From CAZMSD01 sp964568855 (GTDB lineage: Bacteria; CAIWAD01): a DNA stretch of 64,000 nt. The stretch lies in contig CAZMSD010000007.1 in NCBI GenBank assembly GCA_964568855.1, forward strand, positions 1-64,000, in the 5' to 3' direction. A program made the position numbers and the translations under genes. The notes below the pieces were generated by a model. That model did no database searches, was not told where the DNA came from, and was given only the letters and a program-made list of their open reading frames with translations. Positions 50,442 to 59,333 of the stretch are shown piece by piece (the first letter of the stretch is position 1; each line of letters begins with the position of its first letter).

Positions 50442-52034
50442 ATGAAACTTCGAAGATTTCTCATTCCGCTCGGCGTCCTGCTGGTTCCACTGTTCCTCTT
50501 CCTGCTGCGCGGATCGGAGGACAGCTTCGCCTCCGGGGGCAATCCGCTGGCGGGGCTCGCGAAAATGAAAACCGTCCTGGAGATCATCCGTGAGCTCTAC
50601 GTGGAACCGCCCGACGTGGACGAAGTCGTGGACGGAGCCATCCGCGGCATGCTCTACGAGCTGGACCCGCACTCGGCCTACATCTCCAGCTCGGAGATCC
50701 AGAAGGTCACCGAGGATTTCAAGGGCGAGTTCGAGGGCATCGGCATCTACTTCGTGATCCGCGAGCGGATCCTGACCGTGGTCTCCGCCATCCCGGGTAC
50801 CCCCAGCGATCGGCTGGGTCTCAGCCCGGGCGACCAGATCGTGGAGATCGAGGGCGAGTCCACCTACGGTATCACCAACGACAAGGTCCAGCGCAAGCTG
50901 AAGGGCCCACGGGGCACCCAGGTGAGCATCCGGGTGCGCCGGCCCGGTCTGAGCGGACTGCTGGATTTCACCATCACCCGCGAGAAGATCCCTATCCGAT
51001 CGGTGGAATCCGCCTTCCTGCTTGAGGACGGCGTGGGCTACGTCCGGCTCAACCGCTTCATGGCCACCACGGAAGAAGAGGTCCGCGCGTGCATCCAGCG
51101 GCTGCTGGACGAGGGCATGTCCCGCCTGCTGCTCGATCTGCGCAACAACTCGGGCGGCTACCTGGACCAGGCTCGCCGCATCGCCGACCTGTTCATCCCC
51201 GGCGGCAGGGTGATCGTCTCCACCGAAGGGCGCCTGCCGCAGTTCAACGAAGTGCTGCACAGCACCGATCAAACGACCTTCGAGCCCTTTCCGCTGATCG
51301 TATTGATCAACCACGGAAGCGCCTCGGCCAGCGAGATCGTCGCCGGGGCGGTGCAGGACCTGGACCGCGGCCTGGTGGCGGGGCGCACCAGTTTCGGCAA
51401 GGGCCTGGTCCAGCGGCAGTTCAGCCTGCGCGACTCCAGCGCCGTCCGCGTGACGATCGCACGGTATTACACGCCCAGCCATCGGCTGATCCAGCGCTCC
51501 TACGACCGCGGCCTGGCCTCGTATTACAGCGAGGGCTACGACGAGCTGGATCCCAACCTGGACGCCGATTCGACGCTGCAGAAGCCCGAGTTCCGGACCG
51601 CGGCGGGGCGCCTGGTCTACGGAGGCGGAGGTATCACGCCCGACGTGCGCATTCGCAGCGGCCGGTTGAGCGCCTACACCAGCCGCCTGCGCACCCAGCG
51701 CACCTTCTTCGACTTCGCCAACTCGGAGGCCGGATCCGGGGAGCTGCGCGACAGGCTCGCGGCCCTGGATTTCGACCGCTTCCTCGCGGATTACCAGCCG
51801 GAGGACGAGCTCCTGCGGGACTTCGTCGACTTCGTGGGCGACAAGGTGGAGTTCGACGAGGAGGGCTGGCGGCGGGACCTGCGCTGGATCAAGGGCTACA
51901 TCAAGCGGGAGCTGGCCCGGGTCGTCTGGGGCCGCGCCGAAGCGCTGCGGGTCGATGTTGAAATCGATCCCGCGGTGGGCGAAGCCCTGCTGCTCTTCGA
52001 CGAGGCCGAGCGCGTACAGGCCCTCGCACGCTGA
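50442..52034 (+). CDS. ctpA: C-terminal processing protease (S41) CtpA-like
   Basis: The 530-residue protein has a membrane-anchor or signal segment (FLIPLGVLLVPLFLFLL), an S41 N-terminal region (ELYVEPPDVDEVVDGAIRGMLYELDPHSAYI) and a PDZ domain at about 95-175 (FEGIGIYFVIRERILTVVSAIPGTPSDRLGLSPGDQIVEIEG). The protease core has Ser in N-H-G-S-A-S-A-S-E-I and Lys in T-S-F-G-K-G-L-V-Q. The last 120 residues are an extra helical region. It trims C-termini of periplasmic or exported proteins. Starting 4 bases after dprA, it is probably co-transcribed with it. Confidence 0.94.
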   Translation: MKLRRFLIPLGVLLVPLFLFLLRGSEDSFASGGNPLAGLAKMKTVLEIIRELYVEPPDVDEVVDGAIRGMLYELDPHSAYISSSEIQKVTEDFKGEFEGIGIYFVIRERILTVVSAIPGTPSDRLGLSPGDQIVEIEGESTYGITNDKVQRKLKGPRGTQVSIRVRRPGLSGLLDFTITREKIPIRSVESAFLLEDGVGYVRLNRFMATTEEEVRACIQRLLDEGMSRLLLDLRNNSGGYLDQARRIADLFIPGGRVIVSTEGRLPQFNEVLHSTDQTTFEPFPLIVLINHGSASASEIVAGAVQDLDRGLVAGRTSFGKGLVQRQFSLRDSSAVRVTIARYYTPSHRLIQRSYDRGLASYYSEGYDELDPNLDADSTLQKPEFRTAAGRLVYGGGGITPDVRIRSGRLSAYTSRLRTQRTFFDFANSEAGSGELRDRLAALDFDRFLADYQPEDELLRDFVDFVGDKVEFDEEGWRRDLRWIKGYIKRELARVVWGRAEALRVDVEIDPAVGEALLLFDEAERVQALAR

Positions 52035-52059
52035 GGCGGACGGGCCCCTGTCCGGCAAA

Positions 52060-52088
52060 TTGACTTTGCTTGGACCATGTAGTACGTT
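52060..52088 (+). promoter_or_regulatory. sigma70-type promoter for exbB operon
   Basis: TTGACT (52060-52065) and TACGTT (52083-52088) are spaced by 17 bases. They lie in the 184-bp gap between ctpA and exbB, about 130 bases before the exbB start. The long leader contains no other feature I recognise. Confidence 0.5.
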
Positions 52089-52218
52089 TCGCAGGTTCGC
52101 ACCGGTTCATATACAGTTTGATCCCTGAGCGCGCCGTGCGGCTCCCGCGTGGCGCGTCGCTCGAAGCGGTGCACTCCGTCGAAAGAGCGGAATCAGCCTT
52201 TTTGGAGGAATACTACCC

Positions 52219-52836
52219 ATGCTGAGGTACTTCGAACAGGGCGGCAATTTCATGTGGCCCATCCTGCTCATCCTGATCCTGGGTCTCGTGATCATCTTCG
52301 TCAAGGCCATCACCTTGACCCTGGCCTCGGTGAACGTGAAAAAGTTCGCGTTGAAGATCCGCGAGGCGCTCGGCTCCGGCGGAATCGACAGCGCCACCGA
52401 GATCTGCGCCGGTACGCGCGGACCCGTGGCCTCGATCGTACACGCCGGTCTCCTGCGTTACGAGCGGGGAATCGACCACGTAGAAAAGGCCATCATGAAC
52501 GCGGCCACCATTGAAATGGCCTTCCTGGAACGAGGTCTGATCTGGCTTTCCACCTGCACCGCGCTGGCTCCCATGTTCGGCTTCACCGGCACGGTCTGGG
52601 GCATGATCAAGGCCTTCGACGAGATCGAGGAGGCCAACGACATCAATCCCACGCTCGTCGCCGGCGGCATCAAGATCGCCCTGCTGACCACCGTCTTCGG
52701 CCTGATCGCCGCCATGGTCACACAGTTCTTCTTCAACGCTTTCAACGCCAAGATCGGCAAGCTGGTGATCGACATGGAAGAGGCTTCCGTGGAGCTGGTG
52801 GAAACCCTGCTGCAGCGTGAGCGCAGCGAGAGCTGA
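52219..52836 (+). CDS. exbB: ExbB/TolQ/MotA-family proton channel protein
   Basis: This 205-residue inner-membrane protein has three membrane segments (FMWPILLILILGLVIIFVKAITL; LIWLSTCTALAPMFGFTGTVWGMIKAF; ALLTTVFGLIAAMVTQFFF) and the conserved G-F-T-G-T-V-W-G-M loop. It forms the proton channel with ExbD. It starts a four-gene operon exbB-exbD-exbD-tonB that energises outer-membrane transport. GGAGG lies upstream of the ATG. Confidence 0.93.
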   Translation: MLRYFEQGGNFMWPILLILILGLVIIFVKAITLTLASVNVKKFALKIREALGSGGIDSATEICAGTRGPVASIVHAGLLRYERGIDHVEKAIMNAATIEMAFLERGLIWLSTCTALAPMFGFTGTVWGMIKAFDEIEEANDINPTLVAGGIKIALLTTVFGLIAAMVTQFFFNAFNAKIGKLVIDMEEASVELVETLLQRERSES

Positions 52837-52874
52837 AGCCGCCGGTCGCCAATCCCACCCGATAGGACCACTCA

Positions 52875-53309
52875 ATGTTAGGTCAGAGGCAACGCAAACT
52901 GGAGACCGAGATCCCCACGGCAGCCATGCCGGACATCGTCTTCATGCTGTTGATCTTCTTCCTGGTGACCACGACCATCAGCTCGGACAAGGGCGTGCCG
53001 CTCACGCTGCCCGAGTACACCGAGCAGCAGGAGCAGATCAAGCTCGACAAGAAGATGGTGCTGAGCATCCTGGTGGCCGAGACGGGGGCCATCATGATCG
53101 ATGGGCAGGAACTGGACAACCGCGGGGAACTCAAGCCCCGGATAAAGAATTCATTAGATGAACTGGGCAAGGACGATCAGGGCAAGTACAAGAAGATCGT
53201 TTCCATCAAGACCCAGGCGGGTACGCCCTACGACGATTACATCTTCGTCCTGGACAAGGTCAAGGAGTCGGGCGCGACGAAAATCTCGATCGCTGAACCG
53301 GAAGACTGA
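52875..53309 (+). CDS. exbD: ExbD/TolR-family protein (first copy)
   Basis: The 144-residue protein has one N-terminal membrane helix with the proton-carrying Asp (PTAAMPDIVFMLLIFFLVTTT) and a periplasmic domain (GAIMIDGQELDNRGELKPRI, DDYIFVLDKVKESGATKISIA). It partners with ExbB. A second ExbD-like gene follows 78 bases later. The gap contains a GTGTCAC heptamer variant at 53313. Confidence 0.92.
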   Translation: MLGQRQRKLETEIPTAAMPDIVFMLLIFFLVTTTISSDKGVPLTLPEYTEQQEQIKLDKKMVLSILVAETGAIMIDGQELDNRGELKPRIKNSLDELGKDDQGKYKKIVSIKTQAGTPYDDYIFVLDKVKESGATKISIAEPED

Positions 53310-53387
53310 GCCGTGTCACGCGGACTGCGCCGGCGCGGATCCGCCTGATACGCCGACACTCCCATTCACGGCAACGGAGGGCCAGGC

Positions 53388-53816
53388 ATGCCCCGGATCA
53401 AGAAGAAGCTGCAGGTCGCAGCCGCGATTCCCACGGCCGCCATGCCCGATATCATCTTCATGCTGCTGATCTTCTTCATGGTGGCCACCACTTTCAAGCA
53501 GTTCGACGGACTGGCGGTGCTGGTGCCCGAGGCCAAGATGACGCAGAAGATCGATGCCGCCAAGCGGGACATCGCCTACATCTGGGCGGACAAGAACGAC
53601 CGCGTGATGCTCGACGACCAGTTGATCCCGCTGGAGAACCTGGACGAACTCGCACCCGTCCTGCACGACCGGCGCTCCACCAATCCGCGGACGGTGATCT
53701 CGCTCAAGGGGGACCAGGAATGCCGGATGAAGGTGATCACCGACATCCAGCAGCAGTGCCGCAAGGCCTATGCCCTGCGCGTGAACTACACGACCTCTGC
53801 GCACTTCCAGAATTAG
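53388..53816 (+). CDS. exbD: ExbD/TolR-family protein (second copy)
   Basis: The 142-residue protein has the same helix with Asp (PTAAMPDIIFMLLIFFMVATT) but a divergent periplasmic domain (KRDIAYIWADKNDRVMLDDQLIPLENLDELAPVLHDR, TNPRTVISLKGDQECRMKVITDIQQQCRKAYALRVNY). Two unlike ExbDs in one operon could form a heteromeric pair within one ExbB pentamer, as bacterial Tol/Exb motors use an ExbD dimer. The heteromer is inference. TonB follows after 9 bases. Confidence 0.92.
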   Translation: MPRIKKKLQVAAAIPTAAMPDIIFMLLIFFMVATTFKQFDGLAVLVPEAKMTQKIDAAKRDIAYIWADKNDRVMLDDQLIPLENLDELAPVLHDRRSTNPRTVISLKGDQECRMKVITDIQQQCRKAYALRVNYTTSAHFQN

Positions 53817-53825
53817 GGTCCGGGA

Positions 53826-54482
53826 ATGGAGTATCACAAGCGCCCTGAAGCCGACATCAAGCTCAGGTACCAGTTCTACAGCGAACTGGGACTGGCCCTG
53901 GCGCTGCTGTTCTTCGTCGTGACCTTCATCGTCTCCAAGGAATTCCACGTGGAAGTGAAGGTGCGAGAGATCACCCAGCAGGAGATCGAGGTGGAGGACA
54001 TTCCCACCACGCGCCAGCAGAAGACCATTCCCCGGCCCAGCCGGCCCACCTTCACCGTCGCCGAAGAAGACGAGGAGATCGTCGAGGACGAAGAGATTCT
54101 CTTCGAGGACGAGGACGACTGGAGTACCCCTCCGCCCCCGCCCCCGCCCATGGCAGGCGCGGAAGAGGAGATCGTGGAATTCTGGGCCATCGAACAGCAG
54201 CCCGAGATGATCGGTGGAACGGAGGCCCTCTACAAGGCCGTGAAGTATCCCGAAATGGCCCAGCGGGCGGGCATGGAGGGACTGGCCCAGATCGGTTTCG
54301 TGGTCGGTCCGGACGGCAGACCGCGGGATTTCGTGGTCCTGGGCGAAAAACCTGAAGGACTGGGCTTCGGCGAGGCGGCCATCGAGGCGCTGAAGACAAT
54401 GACCTTCAAACCGGGCAAGCAGCGGGACAAGTTCGTTGCCGTGCGCATGTCGCAGGTGATTCGATTCGAGATGACCAAGTAG
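53826..54482 (+). CDS. tonB: TonB-family energy transducer
   Basis: The 218-residue protein has one N-terminal membrane helix (LGLALALLFFVVTFIV) and a periplasmic linker that is first acidic (VAEEDEEIVEDEEILFEDEDDW) then Pro-rich (TPPPPPPP). The C-terminal TonB domain is YPEMAQRAGMEGLAQIGFVVGPDGRPRDFVV, AAIEALKTMTFKPGK. Instead of the Lys/Pro linker of classical TonB the linker is acidic. It ends the exbB-exbD-exbD-tonB operon. A palindromic terminator follows 43 bases later. Confidence 0.93.
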   Translation: MEYHKRPEADIKLRYQFYSELGLALALLFFVVTFIVSKEFHVEVKVREITQQEIEVEDIPTTRQQKTIPRPSRPTFTVAEEDEEIVEDEEILFEDEDDWSTPPPPPPPMAGAEEEIVEFWAIEQQPEMIGGTEALYKAVKYPEMAQRAGMEGLAQIGFVVGPDGRPRDFVVLGEKPEGLGFGEAAIEALKTMTFKPGKQRDKFVAVRMSQVIRFEMTK

Positions 54483-54524
54483 ATCTCGAACGCGACGGAA
54501 CGAAAACGGAATTCAGCGAACGGC

Positions 54525-54550
54525 GTGCGGCCCGGGCCGCACGATTTTGT
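54525..54550 (+). terminator. palindromic terminator after tonB
   Basis: GTGCGGCCCGGGCCGCAC (54525-54542) is a perfect palindrome followed by GATTTTGT, 43 bases after the tonB stop. It fits a rho-independent terminator of the exbB-tonB operon. Confidence 0.7.
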
Positions 54551-54970
54551 ATGGCTTCGATCCCGGCGACGTTGCGCCGGCGGCGGTCGAGGGCTACTTT
54601 TACGCATCGGATCTGAAGCGTGAACCGGCGGAGCTGGCAGGTTCCGACAGACTCCCGGCATCTCTGCTGGTTCGATGACAGCGTGCACAGCGATCAGGAT
54701 CCGTTCTACCATCCCCACCCTTGAGACCCGCCGGTCCCGATCGGAGGCCTGGCGCGAGCCTGTTCCGTGAACAGCCGGCGAGGAAAAGCGGTGCTCTCCA
54801 TCCGCTGTTCACAAGTATGTATCACGGGAGCCGGCATTGTGATCCAGGTCACAAATGGTTGTTATCCCTGAAATTGAACTGACGAGGAAAAGCCCAGTTA
54901 TGGCTCAGAAAGACCGGGTTGTCTGCCGGATCGGAAACGGCGAATGAAAAAATCCTGTAATAACAAAGCG

Positions 54971-54999
54971 TTGAGTAGGTGGGCAATTTTTGGCATACT
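54971..54999 (+). promoter_or_regulatory. sigma70-type promoter for subtilase gene
   Basis: TTGAGT (54971-54976) and CATACT (54994-54999) are 17 bases apart and lie about 60 bases before ATG 55058. Their presence inside the upstream extension of the open frame supports the later start. Confidence 0.55.
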
Positions 55000-55057
55000 C
55001 TCTGCACTTGGGTCGGCCGGCAAGAGACACACGAACAAGGCGGCAAGAGGGCGTCCA

Positions 55058-58000
55058 ATGCGCTTGACACTCACCACTCTGACCCTGCTCTGCCTCATGG
55101 GAAGCAGCCTGGCCCGTACAACCGACCGAATCGCAGCGCTGGAACAGGAAATCCGATCCCTGTGGGAGGAAGGCCGCAGCGGAGTCGAATTCCGGGAAAT
55201 GCTCGAGGCCACAGCGGGGCCGGCGGGCCAGCTGAACGCCGATCCGAGAATCCAGCTGATGTACCGGACCCCCGCGGGCCGCTACGTGTACTACGAGTAT
55301 CACAACGTTGACGCGGCGGCCTCGATTCGCGTGGACCGGCTCTGGCCGGGCGGGGAAAGCGGCCTGAACCTGGACGGCAGCGGAATCGTGCTGGGCATGT
55401 GGGATGCCGGCGCGATCCGCGAGAGCCACCAGGAATTCGGGGGCCGGGTGAGCCTCGCTCCCGCAGAGGAGTACCTGGGCGACGACTATGCACTGCACGC
55501 GACCCTGGTGGCGGGCGTCATGGCGGCGGCGGGTGTCGACCCGGCCGCCCGGGGCATGGCTCCGGCCGCCGACGTTCATTACTGGTCCGCTGAGGACGAC
55601 GACATGGAGATCTACGTCGCCGCAGCCGCGGGCCTGATCCACGTGTCCAATCATTCCTACGGAATAGACGCCGGCTGGGGCTCTTCCGGCGGCGACTGGT
55701 ACTGGTTCGGCGATCCCGACGTCGACGCCCAGGAGGAATGGCGTTTCGGCTACTACGACAGCAAGGCGGAATGGAACGATTGGATCGCGAACATCTACGA
55801 TACCTACGTGATGGTGCGGTCGGCGGGCAATCATCGCAGTCACGCGGGACCCGGAGAGGGGGGCGAGCATTACGTCCAGATCAACGGTTCCTGGGAACTC
55901 AGCACCGAAACGCGCCAGCCGGACGGCGGGGAACTGGGATACGAGTGCCTGACCCTGGAGGCCAACGCCAAGAACACGCTGGTGGTGGGAGCGGTGTACG
56001 ACCTCGAGGGTGATTACGTCGATTCCAGCAGCGTGGTCATGACTCACTTCAGTTCCTACGGTCCGACGGACGACGGCAGAATCAAGCCCGACCTGGTGAG
56101 CAACGGAACCAGTCTCTATACCACGCGCAACACGGGCGACGCCGTCTATGCCACTTCCAGCGGCACTTCGCTGTCAAGTCCCACCGTGGCGGGCACCGTT
56201 GGTCTCTTACAGGATCTATTCAAGCAGGGACACGAGGATCCAGAGGATCCCGGCAACGGCCGCCTGCCCCTCTCATCCACCATCCGCGGCCTGCTGATCC
56301 ACACCGCGGAAGAGGCTGGCAACGCGCCGGGTCCGGATTACCGCTTCGGTTTCGGGCTGCTCAACGCACAGCGCGCCGCCGAGCTCCTGCAGCACGACAG
56401 TCAGACTCACCGGCGGATCCTGGAGCGCGAGCTGGAGCCCCAGACGGAATTCTCGCTGCGCATGGTTTCCGACGGCGGCCCGGCCCGCATAACCCTGGCC
56501 TGGACGGATCCGGGCGCAGATCCCCTGCCCCAGGATATGCTGGACGATCCCACGCCGCGGCTGGTGAACGACCTGGACGTCGAGCTGATGGACAACGCCA
56601 CCGGCGCGAAGCACTTTCCCTGGTGCCTGAATCCCGCCGATCCTGCGGCGCCGGCCTTTCGGGACTTCAACCACCTGGACAACGTGGAGCTGATCCAGGT
56701 GCCGGACCTGCCGGCCGGCGACTACACGCTCACAGTGCGTCACACGGACGAGCTTGACGACCCGCAGAAGTACTCCCTTATCTTCAGCGGCGTCGAACCG
56801 CTGGCGCGGCTTGAATCCCTGGCTGACGACACCCAACCGGCGGAGAACGATACGGTAGAAATCGACCTGCAGTTCAGCGGCGGCCTCGACCTGGCGGCGA
56901 TCGAAATGGCGCCGGCATGGCCGGCGGGTGCCCTGCAGTTCATTGATTTCAGCGAAGGCGACCTGCTCGACGAGGGCGGGGCCGCGGGAACCACGCTGCA
57001 GATCAGCGACGTCGGCGACTCGGGACTGCGCATCCGCATCGACCGCGACGAGGACGAGGCCGGTCTGAACCAGGCGATGGGTTCCTTCGGGATTCTGCGC
57101 CTGCACACCGTGGATCCCGGCGCCCAGACAATCTCAATGGACGATTGTACTCTCTACAGCACCATGGGAGAAGGCGGTCAGCGCGTGGAGGCGCCCCCGC
57201 TGACCCTGACGGTGGGCGATTGGGCCACGGGGTGCACGATCAGCCTGAATCCTTCAAGCCAGGAGTGCTACCAGGGCCAGTTTGCGCGGTTGAATCTCAG
57301 TCTCAGCCCGCTGCCGGATCTGGGCGGCATCTTCGCGCGCGTGGGCCTGGAGTCCCAGGTACAGTTCGTCGAGGCGACCGACCTTGGCGCTCTGGGTGAG
57401 GTCAACCTCAGCGCCCAGGAAGGCGAAGGCTACGTGGACCTGATGATGCAGATCGCTGAAGCGCAGGTCCTGATGGACACCACGGAAATCGTCGGACTGG
57501 ACTTCCGGCTGGTGAACCCGGCTGACGCCGACCTCCAGATCGTCATGACCTCCATAGCCGACGGCGACGGCGAGATCTACCCTGAGGTGCTCACGCAGGG
57601 CGCCCAGGTGATCTGGCGGCAGCGTTGTCCCAGCACGGTGATGCTGCGCAGCCCATCCAAAAACCAGGTTATGCTGGACAACCTGGTGCACTTCGAGTGG
57701 GCGCACGCACGCGATCCCTATCTCGGGCAGGCGCACGAGTTCGGGCTGCTGATCGACGACCGGGGCGCATTCGGCGAATCCGACACGATCTGGACCACGG
57801 ATACCTTCATGAGCGTGGAGCTGGACAACGGCGACTACTGGTGGAAAGTGATTGCGCGGTACGATCTGGGGCCAGTGGCCGACTGCTACGATCCAAGGCC
57901 GTTTTTCATCGGCCTTGGTTCACAGGACATCGGCGGAACGGAGAGCTGGGAGGATCCGGCCCTTGCTTTGAGCGAAACCGGAGGCGGAAAGGAAGAGGAC

Positions 58001-58309
58001 AGGGCGTTGGGAGCCGGCCGAGAGGCCGCTGCGGCAGGTGAGCTGGTCACGGGAATGCTGCCCAACAGGCCCAATCCCTTCAATCCCTCCACCTGGCTGC
58101 GCTTCCAGCTCGCGAAGCGGGAACACGTGCGCCTGCGGGTCTATGACCTACTGGGGAGGCAGGTGGAAGTAATCATCGACCGCCAGCTCGAAGCTGGCGA
58201 ACACAGCCACCAATGGACCGTCTCCCCCCGTCTGGCCAGCGGGATCTACCTGGTGGCGCTGGAGACCTCGCATCAGCGCTACGTCCATCGAGTGAACCTG
58301 GTGCGCTGA
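55058..58309 (+). CDS. secreted subtilisin-family serine protease with FlgD-type sorting domain
   Basis: The product is 1083 residues with signal MRLTLTTLTLLCLMGSSLA. The S8 catalytic triad is visible: D116 in G-M-W-D-A-G, H147 in L-H-A-T-L-V-A-G-V and S371 in S-S-G-T-S-L-S-S-P. A large insertion lies between His and Ser (aromatic loop WGSSGGDWYWFGDPDVDAQEEW). After the protease come a beta-sandwich, two cohesin-like regions (about 590-720 and 730-850), an Ig-like region and a FlgD-like C-terminus (NRPNPFNPSTWLRFQL, YDLLGRQVEVI). GAGGG upstream and the promoter position favour ATG 55058 over the longer frame at 54944. It is probably an exported protease anchored or released by a type IX-like system. 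Confidence 0.87.
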   Translation: MRLTLTTLTLLCLMGSSLARTTDRIAALEQEIRSLWEEGRSGVEFREMLEATAGPAGQLNADPRIQLMYRTPAGRYVYYEYHNVDAAASIRVDRLWPGGESGLNLDGSGIVLGMWDAGAIRESHQEFGGRVSLAPAEEYLGDDYALHATLVAGVMAAAGVDPAARGMAPAADVHYWSAEDDDMEIYVAAAAGLIHVSNHSYGIDAGWGSSGGDWYWFGDPDVDAQEEWRFGYYDSKAEWNDWIANIYDTYVMVRSAGNHRSHAGPGEGGEHYVQINGSWELSTETRQPDGGELGYECLTLEANAKNTLVVGAVYDLEGDYVDSSSVVMTHFSSYGPTDDGRIKPDLVSNGTSLYTTRNTGDAVYATSSGTSLSSPTVAGTVGLLQDLFKQGHEDPEDPGNGRLPLSSTIRGLLIHTAEEAGNAPGPDYRFGFGLLNAQRAAELLQHDSQTHRRILERELEPQTEFSLRMVSDGGPARITLAWTDPGADPLPQDMLDDPTPRLVNDLDVELMDNATGAKHFPWCLNPADPAAPAFRDFNHLDNVELIQVPDLPAGDYTLTVRHTDELDDPQKYSLIFSGVEPLARLESLADDTQPAENDTVEIDLQFSGGLDLAAIEMAPAWPAGALQFIDFSEGDLLDEGGAAGTTLQISDVGDSGLRIRIDRDEDEAGLNQAMGSFGILRLHTVDPGAQTISMDDCTLYSTMGEGGQRVEAPPLTLTVGDWATGCTISLNPSSQECYQGQFARLNLSLSPLPDLGGIFARVGLESQVQFVEATDLGALGEVNLSAQEGEGYVDLMMQIAEAQVLMDTTEIVGLDFRLVNPADADLQIVMTSIADGDGEIYPEVLTQGAQVIWRQRCPSTVMLRSPSKNQVMLDNLVHFEWAHARDPYLGQAHEFGLLIDDRGAFGESDTIWTTDTFMSVELDNGDYWWKVIARYDLGPVADCYDPRPFFIGLGSQDIGGTESWEDPALALSETGGGKEEDRALGAGREAAAAGELVTGMLPNRPNPFNPSTWLRFQLAKREHVRLRVYDLLGRQVEVIIDRQLEAGEHSHQWTVSPRLASGIYLVALETSHQRYVHRVNLVR

Positions 58310-58346
58310 GTTTCGGTTCAGCCCTTCGATCCGAGAAAACAAGCCT

Positions 58347-58374
58347 GCGCCCCGCCCGGTCAAGGGCGGGGCGC
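58347..58374 (+). terminator. GC-rich hairpin terminator after subtilase gene
   Basis: GCGCCCCGCCC (58347-58357) and GGGCGGGGCGC (58364-58374) form a perfect 11-bp stem with loop GGTCAA, 37 bases after the stop. It is followed by TTCGTA, without a strong T-run. Confidence 0.7.
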
Positions 58375-58403
58375 TTCGTACTCCATTGTAAAAGCCCTAT
58401 ATT
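58375..58403 (+). promoter_or_regulatory. possible weak promoter for nuo operon
   Basis: TATATT (58398-58403) is a good -10 box; the hexamer 17 bases upstream (TTCGTA) is a poor -35. It lies 86 bases before nuoA and right after the subtilase terminator, where the nuo promoter must be. Confidence 0.35.
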
Positions 58404-58488
58404 TTCGCTCCAGGAGCTCGGCGTTAAGCCGTTAACAGGGTCTTGTTCGACCTCCTGCGACCGTGCGCGCCGATCCGGGTGAGGAAAC

Positions 58489-58857
58489 ATGCCGGAAACC
58501 AATCCCAATATTTTGGCCCTGATCCTGCTGTTCGCCGTCGCTGGCGCCCTGGTGGCGGTCATGTTCCTGGCGGCCACCCTGCTTGGGCCGAAGCGCACCA
58601 ACAAGTCCAAGATCCAGCCTTTCGAATGCGGCGTGGAATCCGAGAGTTCCCCGCGCGAGGGCGCCATACGGTTTCCCTTCTATGTCGTGGCGATTCTCTT
58701 CGTGATCTTCGATATCGAGGCCGTATTCCTGTTTCCCTGGGCGGTATCCTACGATCGCCTGGGCCTTTTCGGCCTGGTGGAGGCGCTCGTCTTCATCGGC
58801 GTGCTGGCCGTTGGCCTGGTCTACGTTTGGCGGAAAGGGGTCTTTGAATGGAAGTGA
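58489..58857 (+). CDS. nuoA: NADH-quinone oxidoreductase subunit A
   Basis: This 122-residue membrane subunit has three helices and the signature K-S-K-I-Q-P-F-E-C-G-V-E-S, RFPFYVVAILFVIFDIEAVFLFPWA. It helps shape the quinone channel of complex I. It starts the operon and overlaps nuoB by 10 bases. Confidence 0.96.
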   Translation: MPETNPNILALILLFAVAGALVAVMFLAATLLGPKRTNKSKIQPFECGVESESSPREGAIRFPFYVVAILFVIFDIEAVFLFPWAVSYDRLGLFGLVEALVFIGVLAVGLVYVWRKGVFEWK

Positions 58858-59333
58858 ACGGCAGCGGCGATATCGCCCTGCAGGAACCTTTCGTAACGAC
58901 GAAGCTGGACAAGATCATCGGCTGGGGTCGCAAGTATTCCATCTTCAATTATCTCTTCATCACCGCCTGCTGCGGAATGGAATACATGTCCGCGGCCTGC
59001 AGCCGCTACGACATGGACCGTTTCGGCGCCGGTCTGCCCCGCTTCAGCCCCCGCCAGAGCGACGTGCTGCTGGTGGTGGGCACCGTCAATCACAAGATGG
59101 CGCCGATCCTCAAGCGCGTATACGACCAGATGTGCGAACCGAAATGGGTCGTGGCCTTCGGGGCCTGCACCATCAGCGGGGGACCGTACAACAACTATGC
59201 CGTACTGCAGGGCATCGACCGGATCATCCCGGTGGACATCTACATTCCGGGCTGCCCGCCGCACGCGGAAACGGCGCTCGACGGCCTGGTGAAGCTGCAG
59301 GCGAAAATCCAGCACCAGAAGCATGAGGTCTGA
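58848..59333 (+). CDS. nuoB: NADH-quinone oxidoreductase subunit B
   Basis: The 161-residue protein carries the ligands of the terminal [4Fe-4S] cluster N2: C-C-G-M-E-Y, F-G-A-C-T-I-S-G-G-P-Y-N-N-Y and P-G-C-P-P-H. It passes electrons to quinone at the membrane interface. It overlaps nuoA (10 bases) and nuoC (11 bases). Confidence 0.97.
   Translation: MEVNGSGDIALQEPFVTTKLDKIIGWGRKYSIFNYLFITACCGMEYMSAACSRYDMDRFGAGLPRFSPRQSDVLLVVGTVNHKMAPILKRVYDQMCEPKWVVAFGACTISGGPYNNYAVLQGIDRIIPVDIYIPGCPPHAETALDGLVKLQAKIQHQKHEV

Larger units (their letters stand above)
54483..55057. other. intergenic stretch without a recognised gene
   Basis: It contains the tonB terminator (54525), a GTATCAC heptamer at 54819 and the subtilase promoter (54971). 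A short frame at about 54618-54724 (GTG start, ending F-Y-H-P-H-P) is too short to call. No RNA gene was recognised. The part from 54840 is AT-rich. Confidence 0.5.

Noticed and set aside
54618..54724. Short peptide gene ending FYHPHP
   Set aside because: Only about 34 codons, GTG start without a clear ribosome site, and no recognisable family.
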